From an uncultured Prevotella sp. (lineage in GTDB: Bacteria > Bacteroidota > Bacteroidia > Bacteroidales > Bacteroidaceae), in NCBI GenBank assembly GCA_902491375.1, contig CABUHE010000002.1:62001-126000 (forward strand): 64,000 nt of DNA. The letters run 5' to 3'. This document shows positions 19,087 through 26,491 of this stretch, piece by piece (position 1 is the first letter of the stretch; every line of letters starts with the position of its first letter). The notes under the pieces were generated by a model. The model did not search any database and was not told the DNA's origin. It saw only the letters and a program-made list of their open reading frames with translations. A program made the translations under genes and the position numbers.

Positions 19087-21123
19087 CTATTTCTTAATCA
19101 TCTTCTGTCCGTTTACAATGTAAAGACCTTTTTGCAAACCGTTGAGTGCTTCGGCGGCTGTTGTTCCCTTTTCGCATGAGCGCACCAGACGTCCGTCAAT
19201 CGTGTAAACGTCTGTACGTGCAGGCTCGGCAGCGTTGTCTACCGTAATAGTTCCTATGCCGGTAGAGTGTTGTTCTGTTACGTCGTCTACGGTGTTCTTA
19301 CCGTTCGACATGGTTGTGGATATTTCATAGAACTTGTCTGTCTTAACGTTTACCACATCGACAGTCTGCGGAGTACCGCTGTTTGTGCTGAATACGAAGC
19401 TGACATAGTCTGCCGATGAGTTTATGTGGTAAGTGTTGTAATACCAAGTCTTGCCGTCTATTACAGTCGTGGATGTTATTCTGTCGCCCGGCCATGTCGT
19501 GTTGTTCGGTGCGTGTGTATTGTCGCCGCCCCATGTCCAGAAGTTGATGTTGCTCCAGCCGACGTTGTCTGTGTTCACATATACAGTTATGTCGTATGGT
19601 TGGAAGCCTGAAATCTTGTATGTTCTTGTTATCACGCCGGTTACGGTTCCGTTTACCAGCAGTCCTGCTTTCAGTGTTGTGTTGTCTGTTATTTCCACCT
19701 TTGTGCCGTCGGCTACGGTTGTGCCGTTGGTTGCTGAAGGCTCGCTGCCGTCAGTTGTGTACACCAGTTGCGCGTCGTTCTGTGCCGACAGGGCGTTGAG
19801 AGTAACACTTATAGTATTGTCATAAGTGCCCGACGGTGTGTCAGTCCATGCCGTCTCAGTGTTTCTCGACAGATAGTATGCGTAGTTTTGGCCCTTGCTT
19901 ACGAGGTAATATTCATCTTCACCGACCATGTAGTTAGGCCATTCGTCAGAGCCCATGAGTATTGCCACCGATTTGCCGGCTTCTCCGTTAATCTTTACGG
20001 CGTATTGGCTGTTGGCGCGGTTCATCGTTTCGTATGAGCTTTCGTTGCTTATTCCGGCTGCATATCGCGCGTAAATCATCTGTTTTATGTCATGTTTGTA
20101 TGCGTTCCAGTGGTGCAGGAATATGCACGGAGTGCCCGGCATGGCCAGTATGAAGGCGTTGGCGGCAGTTATGTTGCTGAGAAGGTCGTTGCCGTTTCCT
20201 CGTCCGTTGGTGTCGTGGTTGTCAACGAAGGTTACTGCGTAGCGCCTGTATGTCGGACTGCTTACCAGACTTGTGCCTGCCAGAATGTTCCAGTTGTAGC
20301 CTACGTTGCAGCAGTCGTTGAGGAGATATTTCATCGGGAAGTCGAACGCTGCCGACTGGATTACGCCGTCTGTCTTAGTTCCGTCAATCCAGTTCTTTAT
20401 CTGCTGTGCGCCGTCCCAGTATTCGCCCACTGAGAACTGTGGCTGTGCGGCCGTGTTGTAGATGCCTGTGTACATCGGCGAATAGCCTTTTACCATGTCG
20501 TAACGCACGCCGGCGTAGCCGAGATCGTTGAGCAGAAAGTCGAGATAAGCCTTCACCATGGCCTGCACGTTCTGGCTTGAGTGGTCAAGATCGCGCGCTC
20601 CGTCAAAGTCGTCGCCTGTGTCGTTGGCGCCCGTAGGCTTGACTTCCGCCTGCGAAGCGGCCTTGCCTCCGTCGTCGTTCGCGCAGATGTCTGACGGCAG
20701 CATGGTGTAAGTTACGCCCTTGTATGTCTCAACCGGGAAGCTCATCCACGTGTCTGCCAGCGATGAACGGTGGTTAATCACGACGTCGGCTATCGTGCCC
20801 AGTCCTTTCTGTTTGAACGTGTTTATCATTGAGCGCAGCTGATTCTCATTGCCGAACGAGCTTGTATAGTCGTTGAACCAGTACAGGTCGTTGTATCCCA
20901 TAGACGGGTCTGATGCCGCCTTTCCGCTCTGCGGTATCCAGATAAGGCGGAAAAACTCCGCCAGTTCGTCGGCTTGCGACTCAAGATTGCTCCACTGCGT
21001 GTCGGCATAAGAGTCCCAGTAGAATGCTTGCAGCATAACGCCTTTATAGTTTGACGGCCATCCCTGCGCCATCATCGCCACTGATATGAACAGTGATAGA
21101 AATACAGATAAGATTTTTCTCAT
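19087..21123 (-). CDS. Secreted alpha-amylase GH13 with CBM26 and a T9SS-like C-terminus
   Basis: A 678-aa extracellular starch-degrading enzyme. Signal peptide 1-20; GH13 barrel to ~390 with D209 (GVRYDMV), E234 (SVGEYWD) and D304 (VDNHDT); a chitobiase-C-terminal-like Ig domain (~425-500, YTTDGSEPS); a CBM26 starch-binding module (~510-605, NINFWTWGGDNTHAPNN). The end, VYTIDGRLVR to GLYIVNGQKMIKK, resembles a type A type IX secretion sorting domain, suggesting export through T9SS to the surface. It is separate from the Sus-like cluster and has a LacI-type palindrome about 200 bp upstream. Confidence 0.88.
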   Translation of the reverse strand: MRKILSVFLSLFISVAMMAQGWPSNYKGVMLQAFYWDSYADTQWSNLESQADELAEFFRLIWIPQSGKAASDPSMGYNDLYWFNDYTSSFGNENQLRSMINTFKQKGLGTIADVVINHRSSLADTWMSFPVETYKGVTYTMLPSDICANDDGGKAASQAEVKPTGANDTGDDFDGARDLDHSSQNVQAMVKAYLDFLLNDLGYAGVRYDMVKGYSPMYTGIYNTAAQPQFSVGEYWDGAQQIKNWIDGTKTDGVIQSAAFDFPMKYLLNDCCNVGYNWNILAGTSLVSSPTYRRYAVTFVDNHDTNGRGNGNDLLSNITAANAFILAMPGTPCIFLHHWNAYKHDIKQMIYARYAAGISNESSYETMNRANSQYAVKINGEAGKSVAILMGSDEWPNYMVGEDEYYLVSKGQNYAYYLSRNTETAWTDTPSGTYDNTISVTLNALSAQNDAQLVYTTDGSEPSATNGTTVADGTKVEITDNTTLKAGLLVNGTVTGVITRTYKISGFQPYDITVYVNTDNVGWSNINFWTWGGDNTHAPNNTTWPGDRITSTTVIDGKTWYYNTYHINSSADYVSFVFSTNSGTPQTVDVVNVKTDKFYEISTTMSNGKNTVDDVTEQHSTGIGTITVDNAAEPARTDVYTIDGRLVRSCEKGTTAAEALNGLQKGLYIVNGQKMIKK

Positions 21124-21322
21124 GGTATATTGTTTTTTAGTTATTCACATTTGCTGTCTGTTTGCAGGTTGCTTGCCGTAGCCGTTGAGCGTTGCCTTTA
21201 TTGGCTTCGGTAAGGTGTTGCAGTACAGTCGGATAGGTTTATTTTTCTCGTTTCCTCCGTAAATGTACGGTTTTTGATATTACGCAGTATGCGCGTTTGC
21301 CTAAAAAGAATGAAAAAGCGTG

Positions 21323-21336
21323 TGCAAACGTTTGCA
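21323..21336. promoter_or_regulatory. LacI-family operator-like palindrome TGCAAACGTTTGCA
   Basis: A perfect 14-bp palindrome with the central CG and GCAAACG half-sites typical of LacI/PurR-type operators, 200 bp before the alpha-amylase start codon. The rest of the 381-bp gap 21124-21504 shows no gene. The cognate repressor is not in the window. Confidence 0.6.
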
Positions 21337-21504
21337 AAATGCTCGTTGTGTGATGCTTTGCTGAGGTTAACTTATTGATATTGTGGCAACTTTAATAACT
21401 TCCGATGATAACGTTTTGTGGTGTGTCCTGATATTTTTTGCGCTGTCATCCTGTTGCTTTTTGCTTACGTTGTGAGTTGAGTTGTTTTATTGTAGATACA
21501 GTCT

Positions 21505-22779
21505 TTACCTTACTTCTATAATGTCGTTCAGGTTTGTCGTGTATCTTTTTGACTCGTGTTCGTGCTTCATGTGCCATCGTTTATCCGTCCCCTGCACAGC
21601 GGTTTTAACCGTGTTGTATCCGTTTTTGCGGTTCACGGCATCGACGGCAGCCGCCAGTCTTGCCTGTTTCTCACGGTCGATAGGGTCAAATAGGTCGGTC
21701 TGTATCGCGTTGTCGGGGCAGATGTCGCTTACTATCACACCGGCTTTCTTGTAGAAATACGTGGCTGCCTTGTCCCATTGCGAGCGTAGAGCGGTCATCG
21801 CTTTTGATACTATTTCGCGCAGGTCGTTGGTTGGTACGCTGAACGATAATGTCCGGCTGATTGCGCTTCCGGGCGCATCGGTGCGGAAGCGGCTTGTATA
21901 TGCGAATACGGTTATCGCCCGGCAGCAGCTTTTCTGTTCTTTCAGCTTGCGCGAACAGGCTGCTGCAAAGTTGGCTACGGCCTCCTCAAGCGTGCCGAGT
22001 TCAGATATTCCGTTATCCGGGAAACTGCGGCTTGTGCAGATACTCTTCTTCTGCGGCAGCTCGTCAATGTCGATACAGCTCTCTCCGCGCAGCTCACGCC
22101 AGGTTCTTACGCCTGTAACCGTAAGCACACGGCGCACCCAGCTCTCGCTTTTCTGTGTGAAGTCCCATGCCGTATGTATGCCGTAGTATTCCAGTTTCTG
22201 TGCCGTGTGCCGTCCTATTCCCCATACGTCAGCTACTGATATGCCCTTAATCGCCTTCACGCGCTTGTCTTCTGTGTCGATAAGACAGCATCCTTTATAG
22301 CCTTTAAAGCGCTTGCCGTATCTGGATGCGACCTTAGCCAATGTTTTCGTAGGGGCTATTCCGAGCGTTATCGGTATGCCTGTGCCTCGCGAAACTGACC
22401 TGACTATCTGCCGCCCATAGCTGCTTAGGGCTTCGCCTTCGCCGAATCCTGACAGGTCGATGAATGCCTCGTCGATTGAATATTGTGTCAGTCCGGGCGC
22501 GAAGTGGTCAAGAAGCATCATCACGCGGCGGCTCATGTCGCCATAGAGAGTATAGTTGGAGCTGAACACCGCGACCTTGTTGCGCTCAAGAAAGTCTTTC
22601 ATTTTATAGAAAGGTGCGCCCATGTCTATGCCCAGTGCCTTTGCTTCGTTGCTGCGCGCGATGATGCAACCGTCGTTGTTTGACAGCACGACGACGGGCG
22701 ATGTGCGCAATGCGGGGTTGAAAACGCGTTCGCATGAGCAATAGAAATTGTTGCAGTCAGCAAGGCCGAACATACTCAT
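21505..22779 (-). CDS. umuC: Y-family DNA polymerase, UmuC-like
   Basis: A 424-aa translesion polymerase subunit that copies past DNA damage. The start MFGLADCNNFYCSCERVF and the block VVLSNNDGCIIARSNEAKALG are the UmuC catalytic palm, followed by YSIDEAFIDLSGF with the second acidic pair. A helix-hairpin-helix region (VWGIGRHTAQKLEYYGI) and the little-finger and C-terminal UmuC domains follow. The length matches E. coli UmuC (422). It overlaps the umuD stop by 4 bp, so the two are translationally coupled, and it ends the three-gene operon. Confidence 0.93.
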   Translation of the reverse strand: MSMFGLADCNNFYCSCERVFNPALRTSPVVVLSNNDGCIIARSNEAKALGIDMGAPFYKMKDFLERNKVAVFSSNYTLYGDMSRRVMMLLDHFAPGLTQYSIDEAFIDLSGFGEGEALSSYGRQIVRSVSRGTGIPITLGIAPTKTLAKVASRYGKRFKGYKGCCLIDTEDKRVKAIKGISVADVWGIGRHTAQKLEYYGIHTAWDFTQKSESWVRRVLTVTGVRTWRELRGESCIDIDELPQKKSICTSRSFPDNGISELGTLEEAVANFAAACSRKLKEQKSCCRAITVFAYTSRFRTDAPGSAISRTLSFSVPTNDLREIVSKAMTALRSQWDKAATYFYKKAGVIVSDICPDNAIQTDLFDPIDREKQARLAAAVDAVNRKNGYNTVKTAVQGTDKRWHMKHEHESKRYTTNLNDIIEVR

Positions 22780-23213
22780 CTGTTCAACTGTCGTTTTATA
22801 TTATAGGTCAATACGCCCCAGACTACGAAGTGGTTTTCCTCCGTAACCTTGATTGGCGGATATTCTTCGTTGGCCGGCATCAGCCACAGACAGCTGCCGT
22901 CGGGCTCCAGTCTCACCTTTTTGAGAGTGAACTCACCGTCGACAAAGGCCACGACGATGTCGCCGTCATGAGGTTCAATCGACTTGTCTATGACGAGCAG
23001 GTCGCCGTCGTCTATTCCGCAGCCCTTCATCGAGTCGCCTACGGCACGGGCATAGAACGTTGTTGCGGGATGACGGACAAGTTCCTGGTTGAGGTCTATG
23101 CTGTCGCCCATGTAGTCTTGGGCCGGCGACGGGAATCCTGCACGTATGCCGCCGTCGGCAAAGGCGAGTGAAAGCTCTTTCGACAGGTCGGCCGAATAGA
23201 GTATCAGTTTCAT
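22776..23213 (-). CDS. umuD: UmuD-like S24 peptidase
   Basis: A 145-aa self-cleaving partner of UmuC. The Ser-Lys dyad is S61 (VGDSMKG) and K98 (FTLKKV); the autocleavage site is the A25-G26 bond in GIRAGFPSP, equivalent to Cys24-Gly25 in E. coli. Cleavage after DNA damage would activate polymerase V. It overlaps both neighbours by 4 bp. No LexA-type box that I can recognise precedes the operon. Confidence 0.92.
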   Translation of the reverse strand: MKLILYSADLSKELSLAFADGGIRAGFPSPAQDYMGDSIDLNQELVRHPATTFYARAVGDSMKGCGIDDGDLLVIDKSIEPHDGDIVVAFVDGEFTLKKVRLEPDGSCLWLMPANEEYPPIKVTEENHFVVWGVLTYNIKRQLNR

Positions 23214-23494
23214 CGTCTGGCCTCCCTCTCTGCCTTTTCCTGTCTTACGGTTTCAGCCTCTGAAGGTGTCAGCCGGGGCAGTTTCACCCTTGAAGGATTC
23301 TCTGCCTGATATGCCTTTACCTCGTCAACGAGCAGCTGCCAGTCGTAAAGGAACTCTTCAGAGCAGCCGTGCCGGCGGTAAATCTCCTTTGCGGCTTCGA
23401 GTATTTCGGGTGCGCAGCTGTCGTCGCCTTGGAACACTACGGCTGGAATCTCGTTGTAGATACATGTTCTGAGCAGTCTAAGTTGGTCTTTCAT
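23210..23494 (-). CDS. Small protein leading the umuDC operon
   Basis: A 94-aa protein without a family I recognise. It is largely helical and charged; the centre (ILEAAKEIYRRHGCSEEFLYDW) and the very charged tail (SEAETVRQEKAEREARR) suggest a cytosolic binding protein. Its stop overlaps the umuD start by 4 bp, which makes a role with the translesion polymerase, or co-regulation with it, likely. The start ATG at 23494 follows a -7-like motif by about 80 bp. Confidence 0.65.
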   Translation of the reverse strand: MKDQLRLLRTCIYNEIPAVVFQGDDSCAPEILEAAKEIYRRHGCSEEFLYDWQLLVDEVKAYQAENPSRVKLPRLTPSEAETVRQEKAEREARR

Positions 23495-23577
23495 CCTTGT
23501 TTTATCGTTTGTTGTTTAACTGATCTTTTTGCCTCAGTCATGCCTGCGCCACGTTTGGCTGATGTCATGACAGGATG

Positions 23578-23585
23578 CAAAATTA
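23578..23585 (-). promoter_or_regulatory. -7 element TAATTTTG before the umuDC operon
   Basis: CAAAATTA on + gives TAATTTTG on minus, 84 bp before the first start codon. No clear -33 or SOS operator is seen. Confidence 0.45.
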
Positions 23586-23810
23586 AGTATTTAAATTTAT
23601 ATTCAGCAGCTTTGTTCTGATAAATAATCCGCCTGAAAATTCCTCCTTTGGCATTTTCAGTGTCCTTTTTAATCGTCAGTGATGTGATATTATTGTAAGT
23701 ATTAAGACCATGGAGCGGTCTGCATTCAGTCTGTGTGTTGTCTGGTTGTTCTTAGTTCTGTGCCGTTTATGAGTCCGCATTTTCGCTCTTTGTGCGTTGC
23801 AGGAAAACAA

Positions 23811-23843
23811 AAAATCCTGATTCCGATGTGGAATCAGGATTTT
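23811..23843 (-). terminator. Original tRNA-Phe terminator, now at the left element junction
   Basis: A 14-bp perfect stem (AAAATCCTGATTCC and its complement) followed on the minus strand by TTTTTTG lies just after the tRNA 3' end. Its place beside the left repeat shows that the left copy is the host's old tRNA 3' end. Confidence 0.75.
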
Positions 23844-23864
23844 CACTGTCTTTTCTTTTGTTTG

Positions 23865-23920
23865 AAGTGGTACCACCAGGAATCGAACCGGGGACACAAG
23901 GATTTTCAGTCCTTTGCTCT
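23865..23920. repeat. Left attachment repeat (56 bp)
   Basis: Identical to 36800-36855 over 56 bp, covering the tRNA-Phe 3' half; identity starts at AAGTGGTACC and ends at TTTGCTCT. Confidence 0.9.
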
Positions 23921-23983
23921 TCTTCGGCTTCCGAAAGTTCGCTGACGCTCACTTTTGGAAGCAACCAACTGAGCTATTGCACC
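23868..23983 (-). pseudogene. tRNA-Phe-like copy with a 43-nt insertion in the D-loop
   Basis: Read on the minus strand it has a 5' half (GGTGCAATAGCTCAGTTGGT), then 43 extra bases (23921-23963), then the normal AGAGC and 3' half. The insert folds on itself (CTTCCGAAAG pairs with CTTTTGGAAG, one wobble). Base 6 of the acceptor stem is also changed, breaking a pair. No TAnnTTTG promoter is present. It is probably not a working tRNA. Confidence 0.7.
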
Positions 23984-24039
23984 TTATGAATCAGTAGAGT
24001 TGTAAAAATCACTCGTAATCTTATTGTTTACTCACCGTA

Positions 24040-24060
24040 GTTTACACCTCGGTTTACACA
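24040..24060. promoter_or_regulatory. Left arm-type integrase site (paired GTTTACAC)
   Basis: GTTTACAC, three bases, then GGTTTACACA. The same pair with the same spacing occurs at 36701-36721 by the right end, as expected for arm-type binding sites. Confidence 0.6.
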
Positions 24061-24110
24061 ATCTGTAATTGTTAATAATTGTATTACTTATCTCATATAG
24101 ATATAGTTGT

Positions 24111-24127
24111 CCTATATTGGATAGGTT
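24111..24127. repeat. ATTGGATAGGTT dyad site, left copy
   Basis: CCTAT-ATTGG-ATAGG. The 12-mer ATTGGATAGGTT recurs at 31189 inside the element. Confidence 0.45.
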
Positions 24128-24141
24128 CTCTATATTCCTGT

Positions 24142-24438
24142 TTATATCAGTATCCCTGTTTTTACAATATCTGCATAGAGAGGATTATTTATGTCCTCTG
24201 TAAGTAGAACAGGCTCTATAAGATTGCTTATCTTACGTTTCAGTTTCCACAATAAAGGCGTATCTTCAAAATAATCATCGCTCATGTGTTCCACGACAAC
24301 GGCAATGTCAATGTCGCTGTCCTCTGTATGATAGCCTTTGCTGTATGAGCCATAAAGGTAAAGAGCCTTTAAGGGCAACCGTTCTGCGACTGCCGCTTTA
24401 TATCGTTGTGCCAATTTTATAGCTTGCCATTTATTCAT
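24142..24438 (-). CDS. Minimal nucleotidyltransferase (MNT-type)
   Basis: A 98-aa protein with the pol-beta nucleotidyltransferase signature: G30-S31 in LYLYGSYSKG and the D42-x-D44 pair in EDSDIDIAVV. This is the size of the MNT half of HEPN-MNT toxin-antitoxin pairs, where MNT adds AMP to the HEPN toxin. No HEPN gene is adjacent; the next gene on the strand ends 325 bp upstream. It is the last gene before the left end of the element. It may be an orphan or pair with one of the unknown proteins. Confidence 0.75.
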   Translation of the reverse strand: MNKWQAIKLAQRYKAAVAERLPLKALYLYGSYSKGYHTEDSDIDIAVVVEHMSDDYFEDTPLLWKLKRKISNLIEPVLLTEDINNPLYADIVKTGILI

Positions 24439-24482
24439 GCTCTTAATTTATCTGTTTATTCTATCAGTTCTTTGCAACAAAC

Positions 24483-24505
24483 AGACCTATAAAGTTGTTA
24501 GGTCT
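24483..24505. repeat. Small hairpin in the 24439-24762 gap
   Basis: Stem AGACCTA / TAGGTCT with a 9-base loop. It sits just upstream of the MNT gene, beside the direct repeat at 24519. Confidence 0.4.
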
Positions 24506-24518
24506 ATAATTTTACAAG

Positions 24519-24644
24519 TGGTACTTTTTTCTACTCCTCCCTATAAAATGGATTTCTTTCAAAAAAAAGTCCCCTTGTCTTTATGTCCGATTTTCAGCCT
24601 GTATCAATTCATCTTTTAAGAGTGTCAGGAAGAAAAATCAGACA
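24519..24644. repeat. Cassette-flanking direct repeat, copy 1
   Basis: This ~126-bp segment aligns along its whole length with 25683-25805. Shared blocks include TGGTACTT, TATAAAAT, ATTTCTTTCAAA and TTTTAAGAGTGTCAGGAAGA. Each copy carries inner complementary arms (TGTCCGATTTT with AAAATCAGACA). It begins just behind a stop codon on the minus strand. Confidence 0.65.
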
Positions 24645-24648
24645 ACTT

Positions 24649-24723
24649 TTATTGCTTCATATAATCATCATAAATTGCTTTAAATTCAGGCAAATGCTTG
24701 ACGCTGTTGATGCAACTGTCCTG
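24649..24723 (-). pseudogene. Possible C-terminal gene remnant
   Basis: A 24-codon open stretch ends in DYMKQ and a stop codon that directly abuts repeat copy 1, as the DUF218 gene stop abuts copy 2. It begins after a TAG with no start codon. It may be the surviving tail of a lost cassette gene; the stretch is short enough to be chance. Confidence 0.3.
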
Positions 24724-24762
24724 CTATATCCAAATGCTGTTTTTTATTTGTACGATTGAATT

Positions 24763-25665
24763 TTATAAAGATAGGAAACCTTTTCGGATTCCCCTTATAA
24801 AACAAATAATTCTTGAAAAAAGTCCTTTCTTCTCATTATCTGTTTCTTGAACAGCAAAATATTTTTTAAGAACCTCGCTGTCATCACGTACCAAATAATA
24901 TGAAAGAACTCTTACATTTTCCCATTTTACTTCATCTTCTTTTATTTTAAGCCCACGTGATTTCACAAGGTTTATCAACCAGTCACGAAAGTTTTCGCCT
25001 TGTGCTGCATAAATTAGGGCATAGTTCTTTTTGTCATATTGTATGCTCAATTGAGTTCCAATAGCCTCATTGGTAGCCTGATAGCCATAGTAGGATTCCA
25101 CATCGTTTTGAAAGGCGTAAGCGACAATATAAAGTCCACCGTATGCATGAGCTATCTCTTCTTGTTTCCATTCCGCATCGGTTTCTAAGACTATGTTGAG
25201 GATATTTAAAGGACTTACCACTGACCCGCAGCCATTAATGCGTTCATATTCACCCTCAAAGTATTTCCAAATTCTTTCTCCCTTTTTATATTTGTACAAC
25301 TCTTGAAATGTGTGATTGTCACCTAAACATTCTATTAAATATAAACCGTCTATTGACGCAGTTGCATCTTTTGATATTTGACCGTTGGCATCCTTATTGA
25401 AGCTATTTTCTAAAGCAGCTCTTATTTGGTCTTTGACATTTTCTGCAAGTTCTTCAAAAACTTTCGGATTATGGGTACACGGTATGTTTTGCAATCCGTT
25501 CATTTCTATTAGGTTATAGTGAGGAATATCATGCTCTTTGGCTTCCTCCTTTCCGTCAAAACCATTAAAAGTTATATAATCGGCATTGGGTATTCCTGCT
25601 TCTTTCATCTTAATGATGGACTTTCTTCCACCACCGCCAACTCCTATAATCAATATCTTGCTCAT
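24763..25665 (-). CDS. Divergent FtsZ/tubulin-like protein
   Basis: A 300-aa protein whose N-terminus (ILIIGVGGGGRKSIIKM) matches the FtsZ strand and T1 loop (IGVGGGGSNAV type). The NPKVFEELAENVKDQIRAAL helix corresponds to the NPexG helix of FtsZ. Where FtsZ has GGGTGTG, this protein has LGDNHTF (114-120), so GTP binding or hydrolysis may be lost or changed. Later GGLYIVAYAFQND resembles the FtsZ H6/S6 part. The last ~20 residues (GLFSRIICFIRGIRKGFLSL) form a basic, hydrophobic helix that could bind membrane. It is shorter than FtsZ (~380). It sits between two long direct repeats beside an envelope-type DUF218 gene. The family link is my reading, not a search result. Confidence 0.6.
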   Translation of the reverse strand: MSKILIIGVGGGGRKSIIKMKEAGIPNADYITFNGFDGKEEAKEHDIPHYNLIEMNGLQNIPCTHNPKVFEELAENVKDQIRAALENSFNKDANGQISKDATASIDGLYLIECLGDNHTFQELYKYKKGERIWKYFEGEYERINGCGSVVSPLNILNIVLETDAEWKQEEIAHAYGGLYIVAYAFQNDVESYYGYQATNEAIGTQLSIQYDKKNYALIYAAQGENFRDWLINLVKSRGLKIKEDEVKWENVRVLSYYLVRDDSEVLKKYFAVQETDNEKKGLFSRIICFIRGIRKGFLSL

Positions 25666-25682
25666 AATAATCTTTTTTAATA

Positions 25683-25805
25683 TGGTACTTCCTTATTCCT
25701 CCATATAAAATGAATTTCTTTCAAATAATGTACTCCTGCTCTATGTCTAATCTTCAACCTTTCTCATTTCTTCTTTTAAGAGTGTCAGGAAGATGAATTA
25801 GACAT
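25683..25805. repeat. Cassette-flanking direct repeat, copy 2
   Basis: This ~123-bp partner of copy 1 lies between the DUF218 stop codon (25806) and the FtsZ-like start. A shorter related block (GTGTCAGGAATAAAAATCGG) is at 29987. The inner arms ATGTCTAAT and ATTAGACAT differ from those of copy 1 but stay complementary. Confidence 0.65.
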
Positions 25806-26408
25806 TTATTCAGAACTCACTAAATCTATAAATAACTTTACTCTTGCAAGAAATTCCCTTGAAATGTTCCGTATCTTCTTCTTTGCAATGTTTGGCATCG
25901 TTGCATTGTAGGCAATGGCTTGCAAGCCATAATGTTCTGCAAGGTATATGGCTCTTTCATTATGATACTTCTGTGAAATGATAGTAATGCTTCCCAAGTC
26001 CTTGACTTTGGTTATCGAATGCAGGGTGCGTGTCCCTTGATAGTCCAAAGAAATCAAGCTGTCGGGTACTCCCAGCTTTATCAAAGAATCCCTCATAGCT
26101 ATCAATTCATTGCATCCTCCATTGCTTGAATAATCTCCTCCACTTGCTATAATCCGTCTTATCTTTCCACTATGGTAAAGCATTGCGGCAGCTTTGATTC
26201 TTTCATCAAAGTAGTAGTTATGCTCACCATTGGAAGTAATGGGCGAAGTTCCCAATAACAGACCAACTTCATTATAAGGAATGCTTTGAACATCATTAAA
26301 GGTCTTTCCCTTTGCATTGATAGAAACCAACAGGTAACAACTTAGAATAACTATCAAAATAGCTGTTGCTAAACTGAATAATATGATTCTGTATTTCTTC
26401 TTTCTCAT
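25806..26408 (-). CDS. SanA/ElyC-like DUF218 membrane protein
   Basis: A 200-aa protein with one N-terminal membrane helix (IILFSLATAILIVILSCYLL) and a DUF218 domain: VGLLLGTSP, then the RIKAAAMLYHSGKIRRIIASG block and YHNERAIYLAEHYGLQAIAY. DUF218 proteins such as SanA and ElyC act at the cell envelope in bacteria, though their chemistry is not settled. It lies directly upstream of the FtsZ-like gene on the same strand, separated only by the direct repeat, so the two may act together. Confidence 0.75.
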   Translation of the reverse strand: MRKKKYRIILFSLATAILIVILSCYLLVSINAKGKTFNDVQSIPYNEVGLLLGTSPITSNGEHNYYFDERIKAAAMLYHSGKIRRIIASGGDYSSNGGCNELIAMRDSLIKLGVPDSLISLDYQGTRTLHSITKVKDLGSITIISQKYHNERAIYLAEHYGLQAIAYNATMPNIAKKKIRNISREFLARVKLFIDLVSSE

Positions 26409-26491
26409 TGAACTATCTATTTGTTACCCTTATGTATTTCTCAATCTCTCCATTTACAGACTCGTCTATGCTGTTTGCATATAAATGTATC

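Noticed and set aside
24519..25805. Integron attC sites
   Set aside because: The arms lack the attC core boxes (GTTRRRY / RYYYAAC) and no integron integrase is present; only the layout is similar.
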